Translations under genes and position numbers: made by a program
Shown: positions 12,599-24,881 of the stretch, piece by piece
How positions within the stretch are numbered: position 1 is the stretch's first letter
Layout of the letters: every line of letters begins with the position of its first letter
The notes under the pieces: model-generated
What the model was told of the DNA's origin: nothing
Database searches by the model: none
The model's input: the letters and a program-made list of their open reading frames with translations, nothing else
NCBI GenBank assembly: GCA_009801085.1
Contig: VNWV01000011.1
Location: 434,001-498,000 of the forward strand
Origin: Lasiodiplodia sp. COLG20
Lineage: Eukaryota; Ascomycota; Dothideomycetes; Botryosphaeriales; Botryosphaeriaceae
Direction: 5' to 3'
Length of the DNA stretch: 64,000 bases

Positions 12599-15151
12599 AT
12601 GAAGCGCACCTTCGCCCAGATGAACGACCTGCCAGCCGGCGCCTCGCCGCTGCCCGCCGACCGGCCCCATGCCCCGCATCCGCCGCAGTCGCAAGCCCTG
12701 TCGAGCTCGACGCCGGAGCACACGCCCAAGATCTCGCGCAAGATCCGCGCCTGTAAGTCACCACCTCCTGCACTACCCCGCCGAAGCTCACACCCCGCCC
12801 AGGCAAGGAATGCCAGAGCCGCAAGGTCAAGTGCGACATCGCCGAGGGCAGCAATGGCGGCAGCAACCCGTGCGCGCGCTGCCGCCGCCTCGGCCTCAAG
12901 TGCGTCATCAACAAGAGCTTGCAGACGCTGCTAGACGACGAGAACGAGTATGCTCCTCCAGCTGCACCGCCCTGCACATCCCCGCTAACTGCTCTCCAGA
13001 TGGAAGAGGACCATGGAGGTCAAGTACGAGCAGCTCCACCACGCTGTTACGGACCTGCTCCACCGCAACAACCTGCCTAACCTTGAGTCGTGGTCCGGTG
13101 TGCAATCCAGGAACGACTCTGCCTCCCCCGCCTTGGCCAAGGTGACTCCCCAGACCACGGCTGCCTCTTCAGGTCCCACTCCTCCTCATTCAGAGTACCA
13201 ATCACCCCGGACCCGCAACGTGCCGGGCATGAACATGACCAGAGACAACTCACCCGAACCGCCAGGCAAAGAGGAGCCCGACGAGGGTGCTATGACGTCC
13301 GGCCCCATGGCCTCGCTTTTCGAGGTCACCAAGCTCAAGAACCTCCGCAGCCACAACTCTGAGCGCCTCGACGGCTCAAGACGGAATCCCATGGCCTCTG
13401 ACATCATCTCTCAAGGCAAGATCTCCGAGGCTCAGGCTGAGGACTTTTTTGCTCGCTTCAACGCCTCGCTGAATCAGTACATCTGGGGCGGCGTTGCCCT
13501 CGTCCACGACAACCTGCAATCCGTCAGGGAGTCGTCCCCACTCCTCCTAACCGCCATCCTCTCCGTCACTGCTCTGCACGTTCCCGATGCCGAGCAGATC
13601 CTCGACGTCTGCTACAACGAGTTCCTCGCCCTTGTCTCCGAGTCCATGTTCGAGAGACATCACTCCCTGGACGACGTCCGCGCCCTCTGCATTGGCGCCT
13701 TCTACCTCTCCGAGGTGAGCTGGAAGCTCTCTGGCCACGCCGTACGCATGGCTACCGAGATGCACCTGCACACGGCCTTCTCCAAGGCCACCATGGGTTC
13801 CATCGATGCCATTGAGCGTGCCCGCCTATGGTACCTCCTCTACGTGTGCGACCACCACTTCTCCCTGGCCTACAACAGACCGCCCGTCATCCACGAGGAC
13901 GAGTCGGTCGCCGATCATGAGCGATTCCTCAGCCTCCCTACCATCACCAACGCCGATCTGCGCCTGCAGTCCCAGGTGGGCGTCTTCAAGATCCTGAGCA
14001 GGGTCTTCAACAAGTTTGGACACGACAGCGACAGGCCCATTACCATGGATGACTTGTCAGCCATTCGAGCGTTCAACGCCAATCTCGACGAGTGGAAGCA
14101 CACCTGGGAAGCTCGTCTGGGTAAGTCCGGTTCGCGTACGCGTCGCACTAGTACCAAGCTAACAGATCTCTCAGCCCCCAACCCGTACATCGATACCTAC
14201 CCCGCCAAGGGGTGCACCCTGCACCTGAGCTTTGCCAAGCTGCAGCTCAATGCCATCTGCCTTCGCGGCCTCTCTACCCTCGCCATCCACGACCCTCGCC
14301 GCGAGTTCATCAACATGGCCATTGAGAATGCCACGACTTGCCTCAGCTTTGTGCTGGACGAGCCTGACATCCGCAAGGCCATCGTCGGTGTTCCGCTCTA
14401 CCTGTCGACCACCATCACCTTCTCGACCGTGTTCCTCATGAAGGTGCACAGCAATTGGCGGTCAGCTCAGCTCAACACGAACTTTGGGTTGATCGTCGAC
14501 CTGGTCGAGCGCGTCATCAAGCTACTGAGCGACGCTAAGGCGGGCGATCGCCACGTCTCAACGCACACTGCGCGCGGGCTTGCTCACATGCTCAAGAAGT
14601 TCAAGGATCGCGAAGCGCGCGTCATGCATGCGCACGCCAAGCGCAATCCCTCGATCAACACAACACTCAGCAACGGCAGCTTCACCACTTCGCAGACGGT
14701 GTCGCCCGTTGACGCGAGCATGAGCTGGCCGCCGCCGTCGTCGCATCCGTCGGAGATTCCAATGTCGTGGGCAGGCAGCAGCCTCGACTGGTTTGGTCTT
14801 GAGGACCAGTATCTCCCGGCGGGTGTTTTCGACGCCGTTGCTTCTTCTCTCCCTGTGGTTGGTTGGCCGTTGAACAGCCCGCCATCAAGCGAAAGCTTTA
14901 ATTCGACGCCGCGCATGCCACCGGTCAGCAACCCGGCGACGAGCTGGCCGATGAGCGGCTCCAACGCCAGCTACCTGGCGGGCATGCCCAGCTGGACTGC
15001 GGATGATGGCAGTGTACGCAGCGCAGTCGCGACGCCCGTGCAGCAGGCCAGGTGTGCAGCGAGCGTGGCATCGGCGGTGAGCGCAACAGGGACACCGGTC
15101 AGCAGCTGGCTTGCCGACAACCCGAACCAGCCGGCCTGGGTGGAAGACTAA
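12599..15151 (+). CDS. Zn2Cys6 transcription factor
   Basis: Four exons: 12599-12752, 12803-12947, 13000-14120 and 14175-15151, giving 798 residues. The zinc cluster is CKEC-x6-C, a 12-residue loop, then CARC-x6-C (Cys 52, 55, 62, 75, 78, 85). Intron 1 splits the codon of Cys52. A basic/helical linker (SLQTLLDDENEWKRTMEVKY) follows. The middle homology region of fungal regulators begins about residue 230 (AEDFFARFNASLNQYIWGG) and includes VCDHHFSLAYNRPP. The C-terminal third is Ser/Pro-rich. Intron 3 is 54 bases and in frame, so the frame stays open through it; GCTAAC and CTCAG mark it and its removal restores EARLAPNPYID. It binds DNA in the nucleus; target genes are unknown. The isolated position between gene-poor regions gives no pathway clue. 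Confidence 0.88.
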
Positions 15152-15775
15152 GGGACTACGTTTAGTTGGGATGGCATTTTTGGGCGGCGTTGTTTGGTGC
15201 ATTGCTTTGCTGGCGTTGTTAGGAGGGGGCCACGAGGATCACGGCTATCACGATGAAAAGTTGCATGTGCATGGGCCCGGGGGCAACTGGGCGGGGTGTT
15301 CTTCCTTCGGCGCTGCTACGATGTTTCTTCGATGTTTCTTTTTTTCCACTTTGTCTGGGAATCACGACTCATGTACACACATTGGAGATGACGTATCGGT
15401 TCGGTAAAGAATGGGATTGGAGAGAAACACGGGATCTGCATATAGAGTAGCGGGAACGGTTTTTCGCATTAGCAAATTAGCGGTTTTCTGATGATCGACG
15501 CGCGTGTGCCGCAGTGCTGTGGTTGGCTAAAAACAGAAAGCTGCTTCCTGAATTTCGCACTTCCCATGCGTGTCTCAGACAAGGGTCGGATTGCCACAAT
15601 CTGCAGCAGTCAAAGAAGATTGGTAGATTTGCACACCGCAATTTTGGGATCTCGAGTCGAAGACAACATCATGGTGCTGCTGCAGCAGCTGGCAGCCGGG
15701 TTGGCGGGCCCTCTGTGTCTCGTCGTCGTCGCGTGGTTAGGTCCCTGCAACTTACCGCCGTCAAACCTTCTTCTT

Positions 15776-15955
15776 CCTTAGGCTCCGTCTTCGACTCTTC
15801 GAATGGCCCCACTATTAACCTACCTACCCCTCTTCTCCCTTCCTTCCATTCTTCTCCTTCGTTCCTTCCCGCTCCCAAGCGCCAGAAAAAAAAAAGAAAA
15901 AAACCCCCGCCTCATCATCCCCCCACCCTGCCTAGGTCCCTTCATCCGTCAGAAC
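15776..15955 (+). promoter_or_regulatory. CT-rich promoter-like tract without an evident gene
   Basis: A run of pyrimidine-rich words followed by an A-rich patch and another C/T-rich segment. This composition marks core promoters and 5' leaders of highly expressed genes in filamentous ascomycetes. No credible CDS follows for more than 4 kb. Confidence 0.35.
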
Positions 15956-18384
15956 CCGCTCACCCCCGCTCCGACGTCGCAACTGGCTAGTTGCTTCTAG
16001 TTCGAAATCTTTCCCCTCTCCCCACGCCCCGACGGGCGATGATCGGCGCACTACAAGGATACCACCAACATGTACCTAATAACAATGCCTGTCTTTGCCA
16101 TGTGCTAAAGTAGATGAGGCCATCTCGTGTGCTGCGCGTCAGCAGCACGTTTTTTCTTCTTCTTGGCCTCGTGTCGCGTGGCAGTGTTATCATCTTCCTT
16201 GTCATTATTTGCTGCGCTCATGTCCGTTGAGGGTGTGGTGACGGTGATGGGAGAGAGGCGCACTACTATTGTTTCGATTGTTGCCCGCATCCCTGCACCG
16301 TCTCATTCGTGGGCGTTATCCACGTGCACCCACCCCCACCCCACCTGAGCACCACTGGCCCGTGGATGGTAGCATCTGTCTCGGCCGGTCAGTCAACCAG
16401 CACATACGCCCTACGATGCAGGTTGCTCGTGAATGGGAATAGGCGATGCATGTTAGATAGAGACACGTATTCTACCTTTTTTAGGCAAGCCGAAAAAACA
16501 AAAAAAATTAATGGCAGGGGTCACTTCGGAGAGTCGGCCTCGTCCGCCGTCTACATACAAGCATCGATTGAGATAGAGATAAGACACGCACATGTCCCTT
16601 CATATGAGAGTGGGGCGGGGACAGAAGGAAGGAAGTACACTCGAGATACATCCCGCGTAATTGTTGAGCCCGACGCCGACTAACCGGCCGGCCGCGCCGC
16701 GCCCGTCCGCACGCCTTCGCGCTAGAAAATGCACGGAATGGTCTATCGTCGTCGATTAATCCCGTTCCGTCCCTTGGAGGGTTTGGACGGAGGGGGGCGT
16801 GTGGGGCCGAGGTATGTTCGGTGGCTGGTCCCGTGCGTTCGATGCAGCATTCTACGTTGTGGCCCTGCTTTGGTCGTGCTTAACCAAACCTTATCACACA
16901 GGATGATCGGTGTGAGAGCTCTTGTACGAACGAACGAACGGTCGGCGGTGGCTGTCCCCTGCCGTGATCCTTCGGAATGTGGGGGAACTACCCGCTACTA
17001 ACGGACTATCCTGAATCCTGAATCTTTCGATTCGCTGTGGAATCATGCATCGAATTTGGCCGGATCTTCGAGAAGGAAAAAGAAAATGCCCATTGTGCAG
17101 GGGTCCGTCAAGCCTCGTAGACAAGAGGCGCAAGCTACAGGGGGCGGAGTCCATACGTGGCTTGCTTGCTGTGGCCAACTCGCTGCGAGTGTTTGCCATA
17201 ACGGACGATAGCGAAGGGCTTTGCGTTGGTCATTTGGTGGAAGAAGGAATGTTGGATCCCTTCCTTGCATTTTCTTATTCTCCTCGTTGTTTCTAGTGTT
17301 CTTCTAGTCACCCGTTCACACACCACCACCGCATCTCCTCATTGCCATATGCAGGATACCACTAGCGCATCTTCATTTCTAGTGTCTTTCTAGTTCCACA
17401 TCCCCCTCTTCCTTTCCCCTCGAGCAGTGCTCGTTCATTCGTCCCCGCTTCGGGTGATGGAACGAGCCGTTGCTCGCCTCTTTGGCGGTTGAGGATTATA
17501 GCCCCGTTGTCCCGTTCCGCCTAATAATTTGGCAGTTTCGGACCTCGTGACGAATATAGCGAAAGGGGAATACGGGGCGCGGGGAACTGCAGTCGAGATG
17601 TTTTTGACGCTAAAAAAGGGAAAAAGCGAGATAGATCTGACAATCTGGCGATCTGACTACCGATGAGGTAGGTACGGAGATTATTAGCAGGGGAAGCTAG
17701 ATCGATGACAACCTCATCAGATGGAGATCGATGACAAACCGCACGGTAAGATGGAGGCGGATAATCGCCTAAGGGCCTTAGGCGGCGAGCCAAGGCCAAG
17801 CCCCCTCTCCCCCAAGCCAGGGGCCCGTGCGCAGGCTTATCAATACCTATCGCCAAAGAGACAGAGCGTAGCGCCACGGCGTCAAATGCACGCTACCGCA
17901 GACGTCATTGCTCTGACGACGAGCGTACGGCTCATTCCAGCGCCAGCGGTGGTTTTCTGCTGGAACCAGAGAGAAAGATAGGGTGATTATGTGGATTCGA
18001 GAACAAAAGAACGGGGCAACACGCAGCTGGCTGTGGCGATCCTGCAGCTGGTGCATTTCCTCTTTCTGGTTCGGGTGCCACCCTAGAAGCTTCGGTGCAG
18101 CGCCGTTTTGCTGCATGTATGTGTCACTCCTACCTGGCCGAACGCGTGTCACAAGGACAGGCACACGGGAAGAAAAGAAGAAAAAAGAGGGGAAGAAGAT
18201 TCTGCAATGCTTGCGCGTCACATCATCATCACGGCACGTAGGGCTGACGACAGACTGGCTGACGGTGGGGAGAGGGGAACGGCCGAGGGCAAAAAAAAAC
18301 GACGCTCGGATGTGAGCGGCATCTGTGCAGAAAGGTACGTGTGGCTTGTCCGCTGCAGTAGATTGGGCGGCTGTGGGACGGTTC

Positions 18385-18416
18385 GCTGGCGCTGGCGCTG
18401 GCGCTGGCGTTGGCGC
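18385..18416 (+). repeat. GGCGCT hexanucleotide microsatellite
   Basis: About five tandem GCTGGC/GGCGCT units with one T variation, in non-coding DNA. Confidence 0.85.
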
Positions 18417-20476
18417 CCCTGGGCTGGCATTATCTGTCATCGGCCGCCCACGCCTTCCTTTTTTTTTTCGATGGCAGCTTCGATGCAGCGGCACGCCAGG
18501 CACCCTTCTGGAAGACGACGACGAGCGGGCGTTAACGACGCCATGGAGCTAACGCATGCAATCGGCGGGTTTGAGAGGGGCTGTGTGTGCGTGAGGGGCA
18601 CCAGCTGCGGCCCCCAAGGTCGTGGCAAGGTTTAATTTTGCGTTTTTGGGTGACGGAAAGTCAAAAAAAGCAAAAAAGCAATCATCAGCCGGGTGTGGTT
18701 CGGGTAGGGGCGGCGCGGTATGTTGTTCTAGAAGAACCGTAGAAGGTCCGCCGGCAGGGGAGAGGCCTTCGGGATTGGCTCTCGCTCGACCCGAATTGCT
18801 TTTTCCCGCCTCTCCGAGTGGGCTCCGTGCCGCGCTGGCGTGCCCTGATTACTATCACCTTCTCCTGCAGCAGGATCTGTTGTGGCACTAATGCAACGGC
18901 ACTGTGCATGCCGTCAGGGTATGGTGGCTGACGATGTGATGGGCGTGGCTGTTTCAGGCATGCCTAGTGCGCCTGCCACAACGCAGGGCCAGACGGAAAG
19001 TCTAAAAAAGCGGCCGGCGTTCTGCCGTTGCGCTTCGGTATTGACTCGGTCGTACTCAGGTCATCCGACGAAAGATTGACGGGGGCCAGGATTGACAGCT
19101 CCGCGGAGACTGCCATCTACGTCCCTTGGATGGACCCTGAGGAGGGAAGTCGGCCCTCGGACCGGAACTGACGCCGCAGGGTGGTCTTCCTGGCCGGATG
19201 CGGGGTGGTTGCTGCCGACGGCCGGCCGGCATCGCTGCCGCCCGGCAGTGCCGTGGGCTGGGAAATGATTTTCCGCCTCTTCCTTGGGGCCGATGCAGAG
19301 ACGGCACGCTGTCTCCTGCACGCGATCGACGCCAGAATCTTGATCAAGATGGAAGGGTGCAGCGCGAATAGCGCGTATGCAGCAGAAGCGCGGGAGAAGA
19401 AGCGAAGAATGAGAGCTGCATGAGTCCGATTTGGACGCGGAAAGCAGTGATGAGGTGGGCGGCTGGGCACGGCGCCGAGCAAAACGCGGACAAGCTTTCC
19501 TCAAGCTTCGCGCAGCAACGGCACAACACCACCAGGGCCAGTCTCACGATGCTGCGGGCGCGCGCCCTTATGAATGCGCCGGTCGCACGCCGCCTGCCGC
19601 CGTCATTGTGGTCACGTTGGCCACAGAGACTGGATGATTCCCCACAGCGACGGTTGGCCTTGTTTGGCGAATCCGAGCGGACCCACCTGCCCACGGGGAA
19701 TCACGGGGAAGACACTGGAGCGTGGGGAGCCCGACTGACTCCAGTCGCCGCCCACCCACACCTCGCTTCTGCGCCCGCCATGCTGTCAGCACGCTGGGAC
19801 GCTGCATCAGCACACAATCAGCGCCAAAATGTTGTTGAGCAGCACCAGCACCCGACGGCCCGCGCTGCACCGAGTGAGAGCGGCCACGCCGGCTCAACAC
19901 ACCGCCCGCCCGTTGCGCCCGTCGGCAAAACCGCCACTGTCGCCCAGGCTGATTGGCCCGTAAACGCCGACCGGTCGAGAAGCACAGGCTGCAGGTTTGC
20001 CGCAATCGGCATCTCAGCACCCGGCTTTTGGCCTCTTCCCGGTCGCCAAGTCCCCTCGCGACCACCCAGAGCCGCATCCAGGTCCCCACCGTGACCGCAT
20101 ACACGGACGAAACACCCACATTTCAAGTCCGTGGGGTGACATATCCCCGACCTTGACAACCTCGGGTCCACCGCGGCTGCTGCCAGCGGTATCCACGGGC
20201 TCCAATCATCGCCCGACCCTCCCCGTGGGGCCAACGGAGTCTTCGCTTAACGCAGGTAAGCTCATTATCAGTGCGGGAGCGGCGTGGTAATGTTGAGGTT
20301 ACTCAGTCCATGGCATGTGCCTGGCAGTGTGGAGACCAGAGTTTTATTGCCGCCAGCGCTGCTGCATATAGAGCCCTCTTGCTCCCTCGTCCCGTGTCTT
20401 CTTCACTTTCGTCCTTTTCGCCTGTCCCCGTCGTCTCTGCCCTTATCTCCATCCCATCTCATTCGCATTCTTCAAC

Positions 20477-22111
20477 ATGGGCCAATCCGAGACGGCGTCG
20501 GTCCGTGCGAGCATGGACAAAGCCGACAAGCCGCAGACTGAACAGCTGGAGATGCCCGACCCGGTGAAGCCCGGCGATGTTGACGAGGAGCTTGAAGAGG
20601 CCCTCAGAAACTATGTGCCCGGCTCGCCCGAGGAGAAGAAGCTCCTGCGCAAGATTGACTTGCGCCTGATGCCCATTCTCTGGATCATGTACATTCTCAA
20701 CTACGTCGATCGCACCAACATCGTGAGTTGAGCCACCATCTTCCAACATCTCAATCCTAACATTCCATCAGGGCAACGCCAAAATCGCCGGCATGGAGGA
20801 CGACCTGAACCTGGACGACCAGAAGTATGCTTGGGTCTTGTCCATCTTCTTCTTCGGCTACCTTCTCTGCGAGGTTCCCTCCAACATGATCCTCAGTCGG
20901 TCGCGCCCGTCGCTGTTCCTGCCCGGCATCATGATTGTTTGGGGCGCTTTGAGCGCTGCCATGTCTTCTGCTCAGTCATACGGTGCCATGCTTGCCTTCC
21001 GCTTCGTCGTTGGCTGCGTTGAGTCCGGCTTCTTCCCTGGTGTGCTCTACCTGCTGAGTTGCTGGTACACCAGCGGCGAGCTTGGTAAGAAACCTCGCCC
21101 ATCATCTCCGCACATCTAGTTGTCTAACTGCCTGTAGGCAAGCGTTTCACCATCTTCTACACTGCCGCCACTCTGTCTGGCGCTTTCGGAGGTCTCATCT
21201 CTGGTGGTATCACCGATGGTCTCCACAACGCCCACGGCATCACTGGCTGGCGCTGGCTGTTCATCGTTGAGGGCGTGTGCACCGTCGGTGTTGCTGCCAT
21301 CGCCGTCTTCGTCCTCCTCGACTACCCTGCGACCTCGCCCGCCCTCAGCCTTGAGGAGAAGCAGCTTGCCACTGTGCGCCTCATCGCCGACACCCGCTCC
21401 CGCGAGGCCGAGGCCAGCAACGCCGGCAAGCTATCGCACGGTCAAGCCTTCCTGGCGGCCGTCGTCGACTACCGTACCTGGTTCTTCCTTGTGCTGCTGA
21501 TGCTCAACGTCGGCTCGGGCACCATCTCATACTTCATCCCGACTCTGACCAAGACGCTGGGCTACGACGACGTGACGGCGCAGTACATGACGGTGCCCAT
21601 CTACATCGTGGCGGCCTTCGTGGCCAACTGCGCCGCCGTCGTGGCCGACCGCTTCCAGCGCAAGAAGGGCGGTAACGGCGCGCGTGCTCCTTTCGTCGCC
21701 TTCTTCCTGTGCCTGGGCTGCGTGTGCGCCGTCGTGTGCGCCGCCGTCACGCACCGCATCGTGCGCTACGTCATGACGTGCTTCGTCGCCGCGGGCATCT
21801 GGACGGCGCTGCCGCTCGCGCTCGCGTGGATCTCCAACACGATCAACACGCCGCCCGAGAAGCGCGCCATCGTGCTCGCCCTCGTCAACGCCTGCGGCAA
21901 CCTGTCCAGCGTCTACGGCAGCCGCATCTGGCCCGACAAGGACAAGCCCGACTACCGCATGGGCTGGGGCGTCACCGCCGGCTTCCTCGGCGCTGCTACT
22001 ATTATGGTGCTGATCAGCCCGCTGGTCTTCAGGATCCCGCACAAGGAGTTGAACCGCACCAGCAACGAGCAGGTTGAGAGGGGTGACGTCGAGGAGAGTG
22101 AGGCGAGGTAG
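20477..22111 (+). CDS. MFS transporter, anion:cation symporter (Dal5/Tna1-like) family
   Basis: Three exons: 20477-20722, 20772-21084 and 21138-22111, giving 510 residues with about 12 membrane helices. The first helix region carries DLRLMPILWIMYILNYVDRT followed by NIGNAKIAGM, a hallmark of the Dal5/allantoate permease family. Other family marks are FGYLLCEVPSNMIL, FRFVVGCVESGFFPGVLYLL and GWRWLFIVEG. A long hydrophilic N-terminus and the central loop (LSLEEKQLATVRLI) are cytoplasmic. Members import small organic anions such as allantoate, nicotinate, pantothenate or biotin precursors across the plasma membrane. The substrate cannot be predicted, and no metabolic genes sit beside it. Both introns have canonical GTGAGT/GTAAGA donors. 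Confidence 0.92.
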
Positions 22112-22723
22112 ATGTTGGATAGGTTACTTAATTAAAGCTGTAGGGCTGTGTGGATAGTTATCAAGCATGATATGATGATTCATGATGAATTGAATGTTGT
22201 TCTCACATATCTATTGTGCCATGTTTTCGTTGTGTTGTTATACTTTGTCTCCTGTGTCAGTGACAGTAAATAGTATTAGAGTTGCATAAATTAGTGTTAA
22301 GTTTATCTTGGAAGTGGTGTGTTTCGTAAAGGTGTGGGTGCCATACGTGATTTTGTTTAATATGCCGTTCATCATTTTCGAACAATCACTGCCATCTCAA
22401 CTTTCCCCTTTGCTAAAGGGACAGCAAAGAGCTATGGCACGTAAACAAGTCATGGAGGACGCTTGTAGTTCAACGGCACAGCTATCTAGATCAATGATTT
22501 TAACGTCTCCACGAAAAGGGTGAGGTATGCAAGGTTTAAGCATCATCAAGTGAACCCTCATGACTGACTCAAACCAAGCGCGACATCAAAATAACCTTCA
22601 TTCGCCTAAACGGTCGCTCCCGCACGAACTGCTCACTTGCATATGCAGGGTCAATCAATCAGCCTGACCAGTATCCTTGGGATCCTCCCGGTTCCCCACT
22701 CAGGCGTCCCCTCTTGTACCATG

Positions 22724-22754
22724 TGGCTGGCTGGCTGGCTGGCTGGTTGGTTGG
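22724..22754 (+). repeat. GGCT/GGTT tetranucleotide microsatellite
   Basis: Five GGCT units followed by two GGTT units, in non-coding DNA. Confidence 0.9.
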
Positions 22755-23815
22755 AGGGGCGCATTTGCGGATCGTCATAACCTTGCCTCGTCATGTTTGT
22801 ATTACCCGCGGATAAATATCCGAGGTTGTTGTCGGGGATAGGATCCCGCCCCAAGTATATATCTACCAGTCACTCCTCTCCTTGGGATACTTGCCGGACG
22901 CCTCCCGGAAATTTTGGTCCAGTCTGAGAAAGCTGCGTGCCTCATCTCCTCTTTCTCCCCGTGAATATGTGATTTAGTTTGAATGTAGTGTCTAGAAGCC
23001 GGATGTCCGAGGCTCGGAGTTGGCTAGCTCTCGGCTAAATGGGTGTCGAGGAGGCGCTGGAGGTGGCTCCGAAAGGATTCGCCAACTCTGCTCATGGGAA
23101 AACATCGAACCATGGACGAATGCCATAATTAGAGTTATGGGCCCTCAAACGAAGGAGTTTGTCATGTTTGAGTACGGGTCGGCTTGGTCTCCGCCCTTGC
23201 AGGGAACGGTATTCCGTCAAGGAAGAGCACTTCAATGCATTAAAAAACCGAAGGCAAGCTCATTTTCCTACCGAGCGCACCCATAACAATGCTGAGTAGC
23301 CATTGCACTGACTTAAAACGAAGAGTTATGTTTTGCCTGCACATGGCAGCACTGGGTCTCTGGAGGAGTGCCCTTGCGGGATGGCCTGAGCTCCTGAACC
23401 CTGAACACCACGCCCACGTCATTTCTACCCGAACGACAGCGGAGACGCTCAACACCGCCACAGCTTGGAAGCAGCTGGCGCCATCAACACGGCTTCTCGG
23501 AAGAGCAAGATTCTGGAACCCCTCGCCAGCACCAAATAAAGGCCACGATGGGCGTTTCTCGGTCGGGCCGAGCGGGAAACTAGGGCAAGGGTGGGTCCTT
23601 CTCTTACTGAACACTGACCGCTCTTGCTCCTGCGCCAGCGCTCATTGGCACACACGGATGTGCGGCCAGACCGCCTTTGGGTTCCCCGCAAAGACCCGCA
23701 CCTGAAGCTTCCAGCTGGCAGGACGTCAGTCCGGACGCTCACACTGCCACGAAGGCGGGCGCCTCAGCCGCAAACTAAGGTGGGTTTCAGGAGCTCGAGC
23801 TCGAGCAGCTCTCTC

Positions 23816-23824
23816 TCATAAAAG
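23816..23824 (+). promoter_or_regulatory. TATA-like box of the SDR gene
   Basis: CATAAAAG about 150 bases upstream of the ATG, followed by a CT-rich leader. Confidence 0.5.
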
Positions 23825-23972
23825 AGCCGGCAAGCTCGGTGCTGCTTCCTGTCTTTCTTTCCTTCCCTTTTCTGTTGCAGTTCACTTCTACAGCTTCCTC
23901 CTACCATACCTTTCACATTTCATTCTTAGCGCCTACCTTCTTCCTCCACCGACCTCTCCTCCACACCGAACA

Positions 23973-24881
23973 ATGCCTCGCCTCCTCGAAGATAAGGTCG
24001 TCCTCGTCACCGGCGGTGCCGGCGGCCTAGGCCGCGCCATCGTCAAGGCGTGCAGCGACAACAAGGCCAAGGTCGTCATCTGCGACGTCAACGAGGAGCG
24101 CGTCAAGGAGACGGAGAACGACTTCGAGAAGCTGTGGCACGTCGGACCCTTGGACAAGCTGTCGACTGCCGTGACGGACGTCTCCAACGAGACGGGCGCC
24201 GCGGCCGCCGTCGAGCACTGCATCCGCCGCTTCGGGCGCCTCGACGTGCTCATCAACTGCGCCGGCATCATGGACGCCTACGACCCGGTCGACAACATCG
24301 ACGCCGACCTGTGGAACCGCGTCCTCGCCGTCAACCTGACGGGCCCCGCGCTCATGTCCAAGCACGCGGTCAAGCACTTCCTGTCGCGCGACGCCAAGTC
24401 GACGCACGGGTGCAACATCATCAACGTGGCGGCGGCCGCCGCCGTGCGCGGCGCCGCAGCAGGTATGTCGTCCATCGCGCCGGTGCTGGCGGCCGCCGTC
24501 GGCGGCGTCGCCGGCCGCGACCTGTACAGCAACCTCGACCCGGAAACGTACGCTCACATGGTATTCGTCAAAGGTGCCGCCTACACGGCCGCCAACCACG
24601 GCCTCGTCGGCCTGACCAAGAACACGGCCGCCGCCTACGCCAAGAAGGGCATCCGCTGCAACGCCGTGCTGCCCGGCAGCATGGACACCAACCTCGTCAG
24701 CACCATCCCTGCCGACTTCAACGAGGAGGGCCAGCAGACGGCCGCCACCCTCGCCAACATCCTGCCCGGCAGCGTCGACGTCGAGAAGCTGGCCAAGACG
24801 ATTGTGCACCTGGCGAGCGAGAATGCCGAGGGTATCAACGGCGCGATCATTGCGGCGGATAACGGCTGGACTTCTTTCTAG
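23973..24881 (+). CDS. Short-chain dehydrogenase/reductase with altered active site
   Basis: Classical Rossmann-fold SDR. Exons are 23973-24462 and 24574-24881, giving 265 residues. The 111-base intron (GTATGT ... TCAAAG) is in frame and has no stop, so a 302-residue unspliced reading is also open. Splicing restores the family pattern RGAAAG-AAYTA, so it is strongly preferred. Seen: the nucleotide-binding TGGAGGLG (13-20), the structural NCAG (95-98) and the catalytic-helix Asn in NLTG (121). The YxxxK motif reads Y167-TAA-N171, so the catalytic Lys is Asn. The expected Ser before it (NIAS in relatives) is Ala (NVAA, 151-154). It should bind NAD(P)(H), but ordinary SDR catalysis is doubtful unless other residues take over. 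No signal peptide or neighbouring partner. Confidence 0.88.
   Translation: MPRLLEDKVVLVTGGAGGLGRAIVKACSDNKAKVVICDVNEERVKETENDFEKLWHVGPLDKLSTAVTDVSNETGAAAAVEHCIRRFGRLDVLINCAGIMDAYDPVDNIDADLWNRVLAVNLTGPALMSKHAVKHFLSRDAKSTHGCNIINVAAAAAVRGAAAGMSSIAPVLAAAVGGVAGRDLYSNLDPETYAHMVFVKGAAYTAANHGLVGLTKNTAAAYAKKGIRCNAVLPGSMDTNLVSTIPADFNEEGQQTAATLANILPGSVDVEKLAKTIVHLASENAEGINGAIIAADNGWTSF

Larger units (their letters stand above)
15152..20476. other. 5.3-kb gene-poor stretch
   Basis: No coding region could be supported. Long overlapping frames on both strands at 17.8-18.6 kb and 19.4-20.2 kb have no domain, no splice pattern and low-complexity translations. The stretch contains the 3' flank of the regulator, a CT-rich promoter-like tract near 15.8-15.95 kb with no gene after it, a GGCGCT repeat near 18.4 kb, and the promoter of the MFS gene (about 20.2-20.47 kb). 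Confidence 0.55.
22112..23972. other. Intergenic region between MFS and SDR genes
   Basis: AT-richer just after the MFS stop (3' UTR), then a GGCT microsatellite and the SDR promoter with a CATAAAAG box. No gene seen. Confidence 0.6.

Noticed and set aside
17847..18503. 218-codon minus-strand ORF
   Set aside because: Low-complexity translation, overlaps other long frames on the opposite strand and a GGCGCT microsatellite; no domain.
19420..20119. Overlapping 224-codon (plus) and 183-codon (minus) ORFs
   Set aside because: Both strands open together in GC-rich DNA; neither has a domain or plausible codon pattern.
24027..24862. Long antisense and alternate-frame ORFs inside the SDR gene
   Set aside because: Shadows of a high-GC3 coding region; translations are Arg/Gly/Val-rich noise.
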